In this document: in pieces, positions 21,515 through 31,444 of the stretch
Numbering within the stretch: the stretch's first letter is position 1
Layout: every line of letters begins with the position of its first letter
Source: Cryptomeria japonica
Taxonomy: Eukaryota; Streptophyta; Pinopsida; Cupressales; Cupressaceae
Assembly (NCBI RefSeq): GCF_030272615.1
Contig: NC_081410.1
Location: 285,695,957 to 285,759,956 of the forward strand
Reading direction: 5' to 3'
DNA length: 64,000 nucleotides
The notes under the pieces: model-generated
The model's database searches: none
What the model was told of the DNA's origin: nothing
Seen by the model: the letters and a program-made list of their open reading frames with translations, nothing else
Translations under genes and position numbers: made by a program

Positions 21515-24500
21515 CTAGTCTAGCATGTCATCTACCCCCCGATCTTGCTGATCAATGTTTCGGGAAGGCAGGGAACACGCTAGAGGAGGAACATCCAACA
21601 CAGCAGATGGAGCTATCACAAGATCCAAACAAGGGCTATGTTCATGTTCCGAGCCACATTGTTTTTGTCTAGGAGCTAGGATAAGTGCTTTAGAAAATTC
21701 AGTAGATAAATGGTTATCGACATCCACAAGTTCATATTCACTATCAGAAGCAAGAGGAGTAACATTTTCATCATGAATAACATTTTCATCCATATCATCA
21801 TCAAGATTTATAAAAATAGGATCTTTAACTCGCACCGGATCAAGACCATCATGCATCTTATGTTTAGGAGATTTAGGCTCAATGTCCGGCTGAGGAGAAA
21901 ATGGAATAATGCTTGTTGAAGGTGTTTTTGGAGATTGTAAAGTTTGAGAAGCAGCTATTTGAGCTCTAAGACGACGCTTTCGTCGGCGTTCACGTGCAGA
22001 ACGATTTTGTCTAGTCTTAGTAGGAAGTGGAGAAGACTGAGGAGGAGGAATGTTCTCATCCTTAGCACTTGGGTGTTTAGGTTGTGGTCTCTTAGGCTGA
22101 ATAATAGGAGAAGAAGAAGGTCTCTTCTCTCTATAAAAAGAAGGAGGAGGAACTGCTCCATACAAAGGAGGAATTTTTGGTTTAGGGAGAAGACCAAGTC
22201 CATCATGACGAGGAGGTATAGGTCTACTCTTAGGAAGTTTATTAGGTATAGACATAGTCACATCCATAGGGATGGGTTGAGAATCTTCTTGAGGAAAGAC
22301 ATTAGTTTTATCTTTCAAAGGAAGAACTTCCTTCTCAAGAATGATAGGAATATCAAGTTTAGGTGCTCTAGGTTCACTTAGAGATAGGATCATATCTGTT
22401 TTCCACTTTTGATAAGATTTGAAAAGATGATCACTTCGCGGAGGAAGAGATTGGAATTGTTTAGGCCAAAAGTAATCAATAGGAACACTAGAGGTTCTTT
22501 CAGCTGGTTTAAAGAGACTATGATTGACAGTAACAACTTCACCATTATGGGGAAATTTCAAACACTTATGAATAGGAGAAGCAATAGCTTTCATGGAAGA
22601 TAGCCAAGGATAGCCAAGCTTCACACGAAATTGTTCGGAAGATGGAATAATAGCAAAGTTCACATCAAGAGATTTGTTATGGACCTCAATAGGCAATGTA
22701 ATAGAACCAATTGCAGGAGAAGAAAATGCATCAAATAATTTCACAATCACATCTGTTTTGTCATATATCACTTGATTCAATTGCAAAGTAAAAAGAAATT
22801 CTTCAGTAATAACATTAACCATGCACGAAGGATCAATAAGCACTCCACGGCAAGGTGTATTCTTAACTTTTGCAACTATGTATAAAGGACCATCAGGTGC
22901 CCTAATGGTTTCACTGGAATCAAATGTGATGGAAGGTTCTTTAGGGATTTCTTGCTGCTCTACAAAGTTAATCACATTTGGAGTCATAGACACAAGACCA
23001 TCAGATGAAAGAGAGGAATCATTAGCCTCAATTGCATTAGAGGTATGAGAAGGCAATGGATCAGTGAAAATCTGAAGATTTTGGTTAGGAGGAGCTACAG
23101 AGGTGTTGCCTTTATCATTCACTCCAGAAACAGAGATAGTATTGTTATCAATCAAATCTTGAATTTTACCCTTTAAAGAAAAACATTTTTCAGTATCATG
23201 CCCAGGCTGACGATGAAATTGACAAAAAGCTTTGTTATCAAAATAAGGTGAAGTAATCTTTGCAGGATCAATTTGTCTTATAGGAGGAAGAGTAAGCACA
23301 TTTTGTTCCAATAACTTATTCATAATACTATGCAATGATTCATTCAAAGGAGTATACTTTCTTTCTTTCTTGAAAAATTTAGAAATAGGAGGCACACCTG
23401 ATGCTGCATTCACATTGTTGTTGATGATGTTTTCATTGAATTTGATGGAATCTCTGTTCGGTTTAAACTTTCCAAATGGTTGTTGACTGCTATCACCCTT
23501 ATCACTCGGAGCCATAGGATGTGATTGTTCCATTTGACTCACAGTCAGTTGATAATTGTGAAGAGTGGCGCACAACTGTTGGAAAGAAGTAAACTCAGAA
23601 AACAGAAGTTTGTCTCGAATATCTTTTTGTAAATTAGAAATAAAGATTCTTTGAATATCATTGTCAGGCACTGGAAAAGAAATTTGAGCATACAAATGCT
23701 TATATCTACCAATGAAATCAGTCACTTTTTCTTTAACACCTTGTTTACAATGCATTAAATCAATCAAAGTAACTTTAGGACTTATATTGTTTTGAAATTG
23801 TTGAATGAAAGCATTTGCAAGTTGTTCGAAAGAAGTAATAGAATAAGAAGGCAATGAGCAATACCATTGTAGGGCTTTGTCTCTTAATGTTCTAGTGAAT
23901 AGTTTTGCAAGCAACCTTTGGTCATAAGCAAAATCGGTACATATTGTTTGAAAAGTCTTAACATGTATTAGAGGATCTCCTTTACCATTATAAAGTTCCA
24001 AATGCGGGATTTCAACATGTTTAGGAGGGATAGCTCGAACAATGTCAAGAGAAAGTGGGCTCGCAACATCAAATGTGGGCACACTAAACTTAGATTGATT
24101 CATAGAGGCAATTTGTTGCTGTAAAGAAGAGATAGTTTGTGAAAGATTGTTAATGGTCGCTTCGGTCGAAGAGTTCATATTGGATGTGTTAGATTGAGAT
24201 GGAGGTGTTGTGTTATTGAAAGAAGGTAGAGAGTAAGGTGGTGGGACCCTATGATAATTAGTCATAGGAGATGATTGGACAGGAGGAATACTACAAGGAG
24301 GAATGGAATGGTTAAATGAATTGCCCCCTTGCGTCATGTTCATTTGTGGAGATGTAATAGGGACACTCATTGAAGGAATGAATGAAGAAGTCGGATTGAA
24401 TGAAGGCAGAGGGTTAATTGAAGAAGAAGGGTTGCCCCCATGACTGGTGATCATAGGAGGAATGTCTTGTATAGAAGTAGCCATGATGTTTAATGTAAAG

Positions 24501-24958
24501 GTAGGTATACTAGCAATAGGAGTTGACAAAGGAATAGAATGATTGACTTGTGTAGGAGGTTGTGTATAACCTAAGGTTTCGGCACAACTTTTCATAGGCA
24601 TCACATTCGAATCCACGATGTGTGCAATACCACGCAAAATATCAATTCCATTCTTATCACTTTGAAGCATACGTTTTAGACCCTCAATTAAAGGAAGAGC
24701 TTGACTATCAGGGTATTCTTGAGACATCCATTGTCGAAAATCGTCAAATTGGTTATCCAATTTCGAAAGTTGTTCTTCAGAAACCTCATGGAGAGCTTCT
24801 TCATCATTAGGAGGATTAGAGGAATTACCCATGTCCTCGTTAAAAAGGCTATTCAAATTAGGTTCCATCTCCTCAGTAGTTAAACCTTGGAAAGACTTAA
24901 TTCTACGGCTTCGTCTAACGGGAATAGTGTAAGTAGGGCTTATTGTTGTAAAACTCAT
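21515..24958 (-). CDS. gag: Gag-protease polyprotein of element B, intact 1147 aa
   Basis: This is an uninterrupted ORF starting MSFTTISPTY. The N-terminal third is low-complexity Ser/Pro/Asn-rich, with a short predicted helix 'NLSQTISSLQQQIASMNQ'. A retrotransposon gag (capsid) domain follows at about residues 300-480: 'LELYNGKGDPLIHVKTFQTI', 'LRDKALQWYCSLP', 'VKEKVTDFIGRYKHLYAQI'. A zinc-knuckle-like 'FCQFHRQPGHDTEKC' lies near residue 585. A retropepsin-like domain follows around residues 690-830, with 'GVLIDPSCMVNVITEEF' in the active-site position and 'VKLGYPWLSSMKA' downstream; DPS replaces D-S/T-G. The C-terminal part is Pro-rich with a basic run 'RSARERRRKRRLRAQ' (nuclear-import or RNA-binding-like) and an acidic end. 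It is likely the particle protein. Protease activity is doubtful. Confidence 0.9.
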   Translation of the reverse strand: MSFTTISPTYTIPVRRSRRIKSFQGLTTEEMEPNLNSLFNEDMGNSSNPPNDEEALHEVSEEQLSKLDNQFDDFRQWMSQEYPDSQALPLIEGLKRMLQSDKNGIDILRGIAHIVDSNVMPMKSCAETLGYTQPPTQVNHSIPLSTPIASIPTFTLNIMATSIQDIPPMITSHGGNPSSSINPLPSFNPTSSFIPSMSVPITSPQMNMTQGGNSFNHSIPPCSIPPVQSSPMTNYHRVPPPYSLPSFNNTTPPSQSNTSNMNSSTEATINNLSQTISSLQQQIASMNQSKFSVPTFDVASPLSLDIVRAIPPKHVEIPHLELYNGKGDPLIHVKTFQTICTDFAYDQRLLAKLFTRTLRDKALQWYCSLPSYSITSFEQLANAFIQQFQNNISPKVTLIDLMHCKQGVKEKVTDFIGRYKHLYAQISFPVPDNDIQRIFISNLQKDIRDKLLFSEFTSFQQLCATLHNYQLTVSQMEQSHPMAPSDKGDSSQQPFGKFKPNRDSIKFNENIINNNVNAASGVPPISKFFKKERKYTPLNESLHSIMNKLLEQNVLTLPPIRQIDPAKITSPYFDNKAFCQFHRQPGHDTEKCFSLKGKIQDLIDNNTISVSGVNDKGNTSVAPPNQNLQIFTDPLPSHTSNAIEANDSSLSSDGLVSMTPNVINFVEQQEIPKEPSITFDSSETIRAPDGPLYIVAKVKNTPCRGVLIDPSCMVNVITEEFLFTLQLNQVIYDKTDVIVKLFDAFSSPAIGSITLPIEVHNKSLDVNFAIIPSSEQFRVKLGYPWLSSMKAIASPIHKCLKFPHNGEVVTVNHSLFKPAERTSSVPIDYFWPKQFQSLPPRSDHLFKSYQKWKTDMILSLSEPRAPKLDIPIILEKEVLPLKDKTNVFPQEDSQPIPMDVTMSIPNKLPKSRPIPPRHDGLGLLPKPKIPPLYGAVPPPSFYREKRPSSSPIIQPKRPQPKHPSAKDENIPPPQSSPLPTKTRQNRSARERRRKRRLRAQIAASQTLQSPKTPSTSIIPFSPQPDIEPKSPKHKMHDGLDPVRVKDPIFINLDDDMDENVIHDENVTPLASDSEYELVDVDNHLSTEFSKALILAPRQKQCGSEHEHSPCLDLVIAPSAVLDVPPLACSLPSRNIDQQDRGVDDMLD

Positions 24959-26104
24959 GCACTAGAGAAGGAGAGAAAATTTTGATTTTAGAGGTAGCAA
25001 TTTTCAGTAAAATCAGCCAATCTTCTGGATTTAAGCTGTTAAATGCAATCACAACAGTCTCCCGAAATTTCAGAAAAAATGTCCGGGACCGTGGCGCTCG
25101 GAGTGCAACACGGTCCTTGCAACTTTTTTCGAAATTTGCAGGGATGAAAGGTATGATGATTTTAAAGCCAATCTGAAAAAATTGAGTGATTTTACGATCT
25201 GTAGATAGGCCAAATTAAAGTTGTAATCTCAAAATTGAACCCTACCAAGATTGTCGAAAAATGCAAAATTTGAATTTTGAAAAAGAGAGGGAAACTGAAA
25301 TTTTGAATTTTATGATTTTAGAGGGAATGTCAAGAGCAATGCAAATTTTGAAATTCAAAAATTGACTCAATTTCACGCAAAATTCAATTTTGAAAGCGGA
25401 AATTAAAGTTGTTGTAATTAAGCACTTAATTTCAAAAGTCACAAAATGCAAGAATTTGAATAAAGCACTGAAATTTTTAATGAATGATAACACACTTTTC
25501 AGATTTAGGACAGTAAGAACACAATTTTGACACAAAATTTCAATTTCAATGATTTTTAAATGTTTAGAAGCCTTAATCCAAGCAATCACAAGACCAACTT
25601 TGACTGTTATTTTGAAGGTGTTAAAATTGATAAAATCAGCCAAAATTCTGGATTTTAGCATGAAAATACAGTAAGATCTCGCTCCCGAAATTTTGGAAAA
25701 AATGTCGGGGACGATGGCGCTCGGCGCCACGGTCCTCGCAACTTTTTTCCAAATTTTCAGGGATGAAAGATATTGCGATTTTATTGCAGAATCCAAAGTT
25801 ACAGCTGATTTGGAGATGTTTTGATCAGTGAAATTGTCGGACAAAGGTTGAATCAAGAGGGTTTCAAAAATTAGGGTTTTGACACTTAACCACTTAATTT
25901 TCAGAATTAAAGCACAAATATGAATTGAAAATTTGTAATAGAAGGGCAGATCTGAAACAGGCATTAACATTTAGACATTTCGCAGGTTCAATTACTAAAA
26001 GAAAATTTAGGGTTTTTATGCAATCACCTCTAAAATTTTGCAAAAGATCAAACATGGAAATGTAATCAATTTTTTCAGATCTAAGCCTGAAAAATCAGAA
26101 AGGA
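24959..26104 (-). other. 5' leader of element B with two long inverted repeats
   Basis: This is AT-rich untranslated leader. Two related stem-loops lie at about 25063-25145 and 25684-25762, each built from A/T-rich arms around a GGAC...GTCC core. A 242-codon open stretch (25970-25242, minus) crosses the second stem-loop and has biased low-complexity composition. I do not consider it coding. Confidence 0.6.
25684..25762. other. Long imperfect hairpin in leader of element B
   Basis: The arm 'cccgaaattttggaaaaaa' (25684-25702) faces 'ttttttccaaattttcaggg' (25743-25762). Between them is the palindromic core 'ggacgatggcgc', 'tc', 'ggcgccacggtcc' (25709-25735). A weaker copy lies at 25063-25145. 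The foldable length is far above that of neighbouring sequence. Confidence 0.75.
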
Positions 26105-26124
26105 TGTTCACGTCGGGTTCACCA
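26105..26124 (-). promoter_or_regulatory. Primer-binding site of element B
   Basis: On the element strand it reads 'TGGTGAACCCGACGTGAACA', three bases inside the 5' LTR end. It starts with TGG, as needed to pair with a tRNA CCA end. I could not identify the tRNA. Element C has 'TGGTGATCCTGACTCCTTAC' at the same place. Confidence 0.65.
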
Positions 26125-26127
26125 AAA

Positions 26128-27347
26128 TGTAAAGCGGAAAATCGCGATCGAACCCTAGTTGCTCTCCCCTCTTCCGACTCCAAGGAGAGAGAAGGGAGGT
26201 TCGCTAGGATTCGATGGTTTTTCACTTAGGGGAGAGACTTTACATTCAAAAGAGGGGTTGAAACTCATAAGATCCAATCCCACACAATGTAAGATTGGAT
26301 GCTAGATGAATTTCAAGGGTTAGGAAAGCAAGGCTACCCTCTTTTGTAAAGAATGTTGTTAAGGAAATTAAGCTAGGAATACATAGAAAGTCATAAAGAT
26401 TCGCTTATAAACTGAGTTCGGGTTATAGGATGAAGCTGCGGACCTGGAATTAGCAGTAAAATGTCGATACGGCGCTGTCCTGCAAATTTGAGTAAAAGTT
26501 GTCGGGACGATGGCGCCCGGCGCCACGGTCCTCCGAAAAATCCGTGAAACGAAGGGGGATCTGTTCGTCTCTGCACAAGGATTCCAGATCTTCAATTTCA
26601 GCTGCGTACCTGCAACCTACACACAGAAAAGCGAAGACGATTGGGGGTTAGGGATTAGGGGTTTGCCTTTAGGTCAAACCCCGGTTTTGGAATTAACCAA
26701 GAAATGAGCAAGAGCTGTAAATGTAAATGTATGTAAAACAAGTAGTAATACCTTGTTCTAAGGATGTTTGTATCCTTATGTGCGAAGGTTTAGATGTTGT
26801 ATGTTGTATGTTGTAGTAGTATGTAGTATGTGATCTCCTCTTCAATGGTTGAATCCTTGTCTTGAATGCAACACTTAGCCTTGAATGGAGACTTAGAAGG
26901 AATGCTTGAATGCTTGAATGCTTGAGTATAATTTCCATGCTTTGTACACATATCCTCTTCATGCCAAATGAGAGAGAAAAATGTAGTTTATATACTTGTC
27001 ATTTAGGGCTGATAGACTGATTTTCCCGACCTTAGGCCGACCAGGAAAGTTAATTTCCAATTTGCAAACAAAAAGACCCGAGACCCCTTAGGAGACCGGG
27101 CCCAAAATAGGACCCAGGGACCAGGGCGCTGGGCGCCCTGGTCCTGAAGGACCAGGGCGCTGGGCGCTCTGGTCCCACCCCCCGGGACAGCAGGGTGCAA
27201 GGAGGTTCAAGCCAGGGTGCTTGAAAAATGCAGTTTTCAGTGTCGTGAGCAAGTTTCAGGGTCTCCATTCAGGTTGCGTGTTGCGTCGCCATCATGAAGA
27301 CCGAAATGCAGTCGAAATTGCAAGTGTCGCAATTTTAGGACGCTACA
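26128..27347 (-). repeat. 5' LTR of element B (right copy)
   Basis: It has the same limits as the left copy (TGTAAAGCGG to GGACGCTACA) and is 22 bp longer, mainly because the GGACCA palindrome is present twice. The plus-strand 'tttatata' (26987-26994) gives a TATATAAA box on the element strand, the probable promoter of the gag-protease transcript. Confidence 0.93.
26987..26994 (-). promoter_or_regulatory. TATA box of element B 5' LTR
   Basis: TATATAAA on the minus strand, about 350 bp from the outer LTR edge. Equivalent 'ttatata' words stand at matching places in the LTRs of C (about 30500) and D (about 62490), so the position is conserved in the family. Confidence 0.6.
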
Positions 27348-27352
27348 GTAAT
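27348..27352. other. Target site duplication GTAAT, right copy
   Basis: Right partner of 19508-19512. It fixes the outer limits of element B at 19513-27347. Confidence 0.92.
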
Positions 27353-28268
27353 CAACTTGGAAATCTGAGGAATGCAATATGTCCAAGTGTTATGAATGAA
27401 AAGAAGTAACATGAAGTGAAAGAAGCCATCATCCAATACATGATTATAATAAATGTATATAAAAAGCAATGTAATCATATGTGAAATAGCAAATACATCA
27501 AATCCATTAATTGCCATGATGAATATTGAAATTTAAATCCAAGCAAATTAATTGAAATAAATTAGGATTTTATAAATAAAACCACTTAATTTATGTAAAT
27601 TGATGAGATTCAAATTTGATTGATTGATTTTTTTTTTAGATTTAAATTTTGAAAAATGTGAAATGAAATTTGAAAACAAGAATTTGAAAGTTGAGATTTG
27701 GAAATTGGAATTTGCAAAATTTTAGAAAAATGATTATTCAATTTTTGTTCAAAAAATTATGCAACCTCCCAAGAAATTTAAATTTATAATTAAGGCTTTG
27801 TTAAATAACCTCTTAATTTTAAAATTTAAATTTAAAGTTATCCACAAGAAAATTAAATTTAAAATTAGGGCCTTGTAAAAATAACCTCTTAATTTTAAAT
27901 TTTTAAATTTAGATCAAGTATTGAAAATTGAAAAGTTGGGAAATGCACAAAACTAATTTAAATATAAAAATTAGGGGCTTTTTTATTAACCACTTAATTT
28001 TAAAATTTAAATTTGAACTTGAAATTTGATCCAAGATTGTAAATTTGAATTTGAAGCAAATTTGAAATGGAAAATTCAAAATTTAAACAACCCACAAGCT
28101 TTTTTATTTTTAAATTAGGGTTTTTTAAATAAACCACTTAATTTTAAAATTTAAACGTGAAATTTGACTTGCAAGTGAATATTTAAATTTTTGAAATTGA
28201 AAAATACTCAGATCTGAGACAATTAATCCAAATTATGTAATTCACAATCTCAATTTTGATATAAAAAA
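27353..28268 (-). other. Leader and gag start of element C, AT-rich with repeated motif
   Basis: The first 165 bases (27353-27517) keep a minus-strand frame that continues in the gag remnant left of element B. The rest is very AT-rich. A phrase like 'attaggg...aaataacc(a/t)cttaatttt' occurs at about 27560, 27800, 27860, 27980 and 28110, mixed with 'aaatttaaattt' words. No other gene is seen. Confidence 0.55.
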
Positions 28269-29485
28269 TGTTAGACAATTCAAATAACCAGAAGACAACT
28301 GAGAGGGGGGGTGAATCAATTGTCACTAGGTTACCGAAACCTTAAGCAATTAAAACTTTAATACCGGAACCCAAAAGATCAATACCAGAATGCATAAACA
28401 AAATACTGAAATAGTAGATAAACCAATTAAGCATAAACAACAATCAAAGAATAAATACCATCCACATGACACCAAGATTTATATGTGGAAAACTCGGTAA
28501 AGGGAAAAACCACAGTGGGAAGCCTACCCACAATTAGATAATACTTCTGCAGTAAGTGATTACAATTGAGGGGCCTGCACTTGTAGGAAGGAAAATAGCC
28601 TAGAGCACACTCCTCATCACAAAAGGAGTCTCATTGACTAAATAGAAATCCAAACTATAATTCGGAGGAAAGAATGAACTGCAAAGATAGCATCTCCTAT
28701 GCCTAAGTACAGTTCTGGTTAAGCTCAATACCAAAGGACTAAATCCTCTTACATAAACCCAACTCGATCACCAATGGTCGGCCAAATCCTCTGCCTAAAT
28801 GATTATTATATTAGTCACTCATATACATCCTCACATATGATCTACAATGAGATCTTACATCATATATATATACAAACCCTCGACCACAAACAATAAGGTC
28901 GGCCACCAAAAAATAAAACAATTACATAATTACAGAAAATATCAGTCTAAGACCAAACAAATAATATCCAACCCATAAGACATCTCAAAAGCACATCGAG
29001 AAGTCCAATCCACACGTTACATTAAGTCAGTCCATAACCTAGATAATAGTGGGACCCAATATAGGTCCACACACGCTAAAGAAATGATCTCAATCAACTA
29101 AGTCTCGAACATGATCATCATCAGCATCTTGAATCTCCACTAGAAGCCACACCAACACCACTTATGCATATCATCAAAGATCTTCAACAAAGCTCTACTG
29201 GTGAAACCCTTGCCGGAACAACAAACCAAGCTTACTAGCATACAAGATAGCATCCAATCACCAAATTAAAACCAACTGACTGAAAATGAGCATGAATAAG
29301 CCAATTCCATAACCCAAAACATATTGAAGCATACCAGATCATACTGGATCATTATGATCCAATCCAACCAGAAACTAAACAACCTACGGGGACCAGAAGG
29401 ATACCGATAAAGCAACCAAAATAGCTAGTGTTGACATCAATGACAAAACATCAATGCAACACATAATCAATTCCTCCAAATGGCA
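28269..29485 (-). mobile_element. Solo LTR of a copia-like element inserted in element C
   Basis: In minus orientation it reads from 'TGCCATTTGGAGG' to 'TTGTCTAACA'. Its end carries the pyrimidine/purine block that reads 'ctgagagggggggtgaatca' on the plus strand (28299 onward), which has a counterpart 'cgcccccctctcggtgg' near the end of the copia LTR at 35965. Its start region shares 'tgtcattgat(a/g)tcaac' with 34350. It is flanked by 'aaaaa' on both sides (28264-28268, 29486-29490). That is a possible but low-information 5-bp duplication. No internal coding sequence is present. Confidence 0.6.
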
Positions 29486-29645
29486 AAAAAAAAGATTAGG
29501 GTTTTAGTGAAATGAACCTCTAAATTTTTAAAATTTGCACGAAAATCAAACTTGTAAATGAAAACTTGAATTTTAAATTACATAAACAATCAGATCTGAG
29601 AACATGAATCAGAAATAAGGGTGTAAGGAGTCAGGATCACCAAAA
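29486..29645 (-). other. Proximal leader and primer site of element C
   Basis: It matches the leader start of element B in phrasing ('ttagggttt...', 'cacctctaaattt', 'cagatctga'). It ends in the primer-site-like 'gtaaggagtcaggatcacca' (29623-29642) next to the LTR. Confidence 0.6.
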
Positions 29646-30800
29646 TGTAAAGGGCAAATTTTGATTTGACGATTTGCAACATAGGAGGGAGAAATCACCA
29701 AATCAATTTCACTTGGAAAACCTAAGTTACATTCAAAAGAGGAAAGAGAACCCACTAGATTCAGTCACGAATCAAATAAGGATTGAATACTAAATGGATT
29801 GGATTGATTTTTGTGGGGTTTCCTCTCTTTTGTAAGTTGAAATACTAAAATAGCATAAAGTGGTGAAAAATGAAGATAAAATGGAGAAAACAATGAGCTA
29901 TAGATGCGGGATCGAGCTGGGCACTTGGAATTGAGTAGTATAAGTTGAGTCAAATCTGACCCTCAAAAAAGCTCTTAAAAGCCGAGACTAGGACATGACA
30001 CTACGATCCTCCAAACTTTCTGTATGTCAAAAATGGTCGATTCGTCTCCATGAATGAAACTTATTATGAAGAGTGCAACTTTGTACCTGTTTCCTATACA
30101 CAAAAAGAAGGGGGAAAATGTTGGGATTATGGGTTTGCCTAAGTTAAACCCCGGTTTGAAATCAACCTTGAATTAAATATTGCAAATGCTTGAAATAAAT
30201 AATGGAAAGGTATACCTCAGATTTGCAATGAATGATGATGATGCTTTGCTTCTTAAATGTAATCACATATGTTGTATGAAATGACATGAACATGACAAAA
30301 CCCTAACACACACACATGCTTGCAAATGAATGATGTAATGTTGCTCCACAATGGATAAATGAAGAATATGTAGCCTTGAAGGCCTTTAGAAATGCTTGAT
30401 GATGAATGCTTGAATGCTTGAATGCTTGATTGCTTGAATGTAGTTCTCCCACTTATCCCTTGTATCCACCTTATGTCCAAATGAGAGGGGAAGACCTCCT
30501 TATATACTTGTCAAACATATTAATTTTTTGACATAGGCTGACATGGAGCAAGGTTTCATGCTCAAATTTGGGATGGATCAAGGGGTTCATATTAGGGCCC
30601 ACCTAAAGAGGACCAAGGCACCATGCCTTGGTCCTACCCCATATTTGGGTTGGGGTCAAGGTGCCATGCAAGGTATAATATGAACATTTTTGCATGTTAA
30701 AGGCATAAATAAGTCCAAATCAACCATGAGGATGAGAACACTAAGGTCAAGGCCCCAAATGTGGTCAAGATTGCAAAGGGTGCAATTTTAGGATGCTACA
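29646..30800 (-). repeat. 5' LTR of element C
   Basis: From 'TGTAAAGGGC' to 'GGATGCTACA' (TG...CA), clearly related to the element B LTR ('TGTAAAGCGG' to 'GGACGCTACA') but much diverged. It keeps a 'tgcttgaatgcttgaatg' microsatellite, a TATA-like 'ttatata' near 30500 and a perfect GGACCA-type hairpin at 30609-30635. Confidence 0.85.
30609..30635. other. Perfect 12-bp hairpin in LTR of element C
   Basis: 'aggaccaaggca', loop 'cca', 'tgccttggtcct'. Compared with the element B hairpin, G-C pairs became A-T pairs on both arms, so pairing is preserved. Confidence 0.85.
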
Positions 30801-31440
30801 GTATGCAACTTAACTACTTATAGCTATTGTTTTGCCTTCGGGGTAGTAATGACATACACTATGGGATTTGTTATGCGCGCAAGAATTAAAAAGTGGTCAT
30901 TTCAAAGTGTTGTCTAATACCTACTTAAAGATGCCCCAATAACAGTGCACTACAACTCCTCTAGTTAAAGTTAAAAAATTCTAATTACTAGGTGTAGAGT
31001 GGGCGGCTATTAATATATGTGAAATTTATTAACAAACTTTTTATCATCATTTTTTAAATTTCTTTAAGATTAATAATTTGAAGATAAGAAATGAACTGTA
31101 ATTGGTGCTCTTCCCCTATGTGTGTGAACTTTTTATCCTTTTACAATGAGTCCTTGGCAAGTCAAGAAATAACAATTTGGGTGCAATGTGGGAAGTGAGC
31201 AAGTAAGACGTGTATAACATTTTTGAACAAATTTTAGAGGCATGGGTCCTCCACCCTCAGGGATAATGAATGATTTAGGGTTTCTAGGGTTTGAGATTTT
31301 TAATAGGATAACTTGTTGGTCTCCTCCATGAATATTGCAGCATTAAGATTTTTGGGTCTTTTTTGTTTACAAAATGCTTGTGACAGGTTTAGGGTTTTCT
31401 TGAATTTGGTACCTAGATTATGCTCAATATTGGAGGAGGA
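30801..31440. other. Unassigned intergenic DNA
   Basis: No ORF, repeat family or RNA gene is recognised. It follows the outer edge of the element C LTR. Confidence 0.4.
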
Positions 31441-31444
31441 CGTA

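Larger units (their letters stand above)
19513..27347 (-). mobile_element. Element B: nearly intact non-autonomous gag-protease LTR retrotransposon
   Basis: This is a complete 7.8-kb insertion with two near-identical LTRs, an exact GTAAT target duplication, a primer-binding site inside the right LTR, a polypurine tract inside the left LTR, and one long intact minus-strand ORF. The 5' LTR is therefore on the right. The internal region holds only gag and a protease-like domain, with no RT, RNase H or integrase motifs in any frame. This matches the plan of gag-only (TR-GAG-type) elements, which must borrow polymerase and integrase from a partner. LTR similarity by eye is about 98 percent, so insertion was recent compared with its neighbours. 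Confidence 0.93.
17033..30800 (-). mobile_element. Element C: older gag-type LTR retrotransposon, interrupted twice
   Basis: This is a minus-strand element. Its 5' LTR is at 29646-30800, with a primer site just left of it. Leader pieces lie at 27353-28268 and 29486-29645. Gag remnants lie at 27353-27517 and 18520-19512, and its 3' non-coding region at 17033-18500. It was split by element B (19513-27347) and by a copia-like solo LTR (28269-29485). A minus-strand frame stays open from 27517 into the 19512 side once B is set aside. The 3' LTR is not found. It is related to B and D by LTR, leader and 3' hairpin design. Confidence 0.7.

Noticed and set aside
21555-24883. Several plus-strand ORFs opposite the element B gag-protease ORF (for example 21944-22381)
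   Set aside because: Antisense shadows of the long intact ORF, with Arg/Ser-biased composition.
25242-25970. 242-codon minus-strand ORF upstream of gag in element B
   Set aside because: Low-complexity Ile/Lys/Phe/Ser composition in AT-rich leader, spans a long inverted repeat and has no recognisable motif.
28264-29490. AAAAA flanks as firm proof of a solo-LTR target duplication
   Set aside because: They lie in A-rich DNA and could match by chance. They are kept only as weak support.
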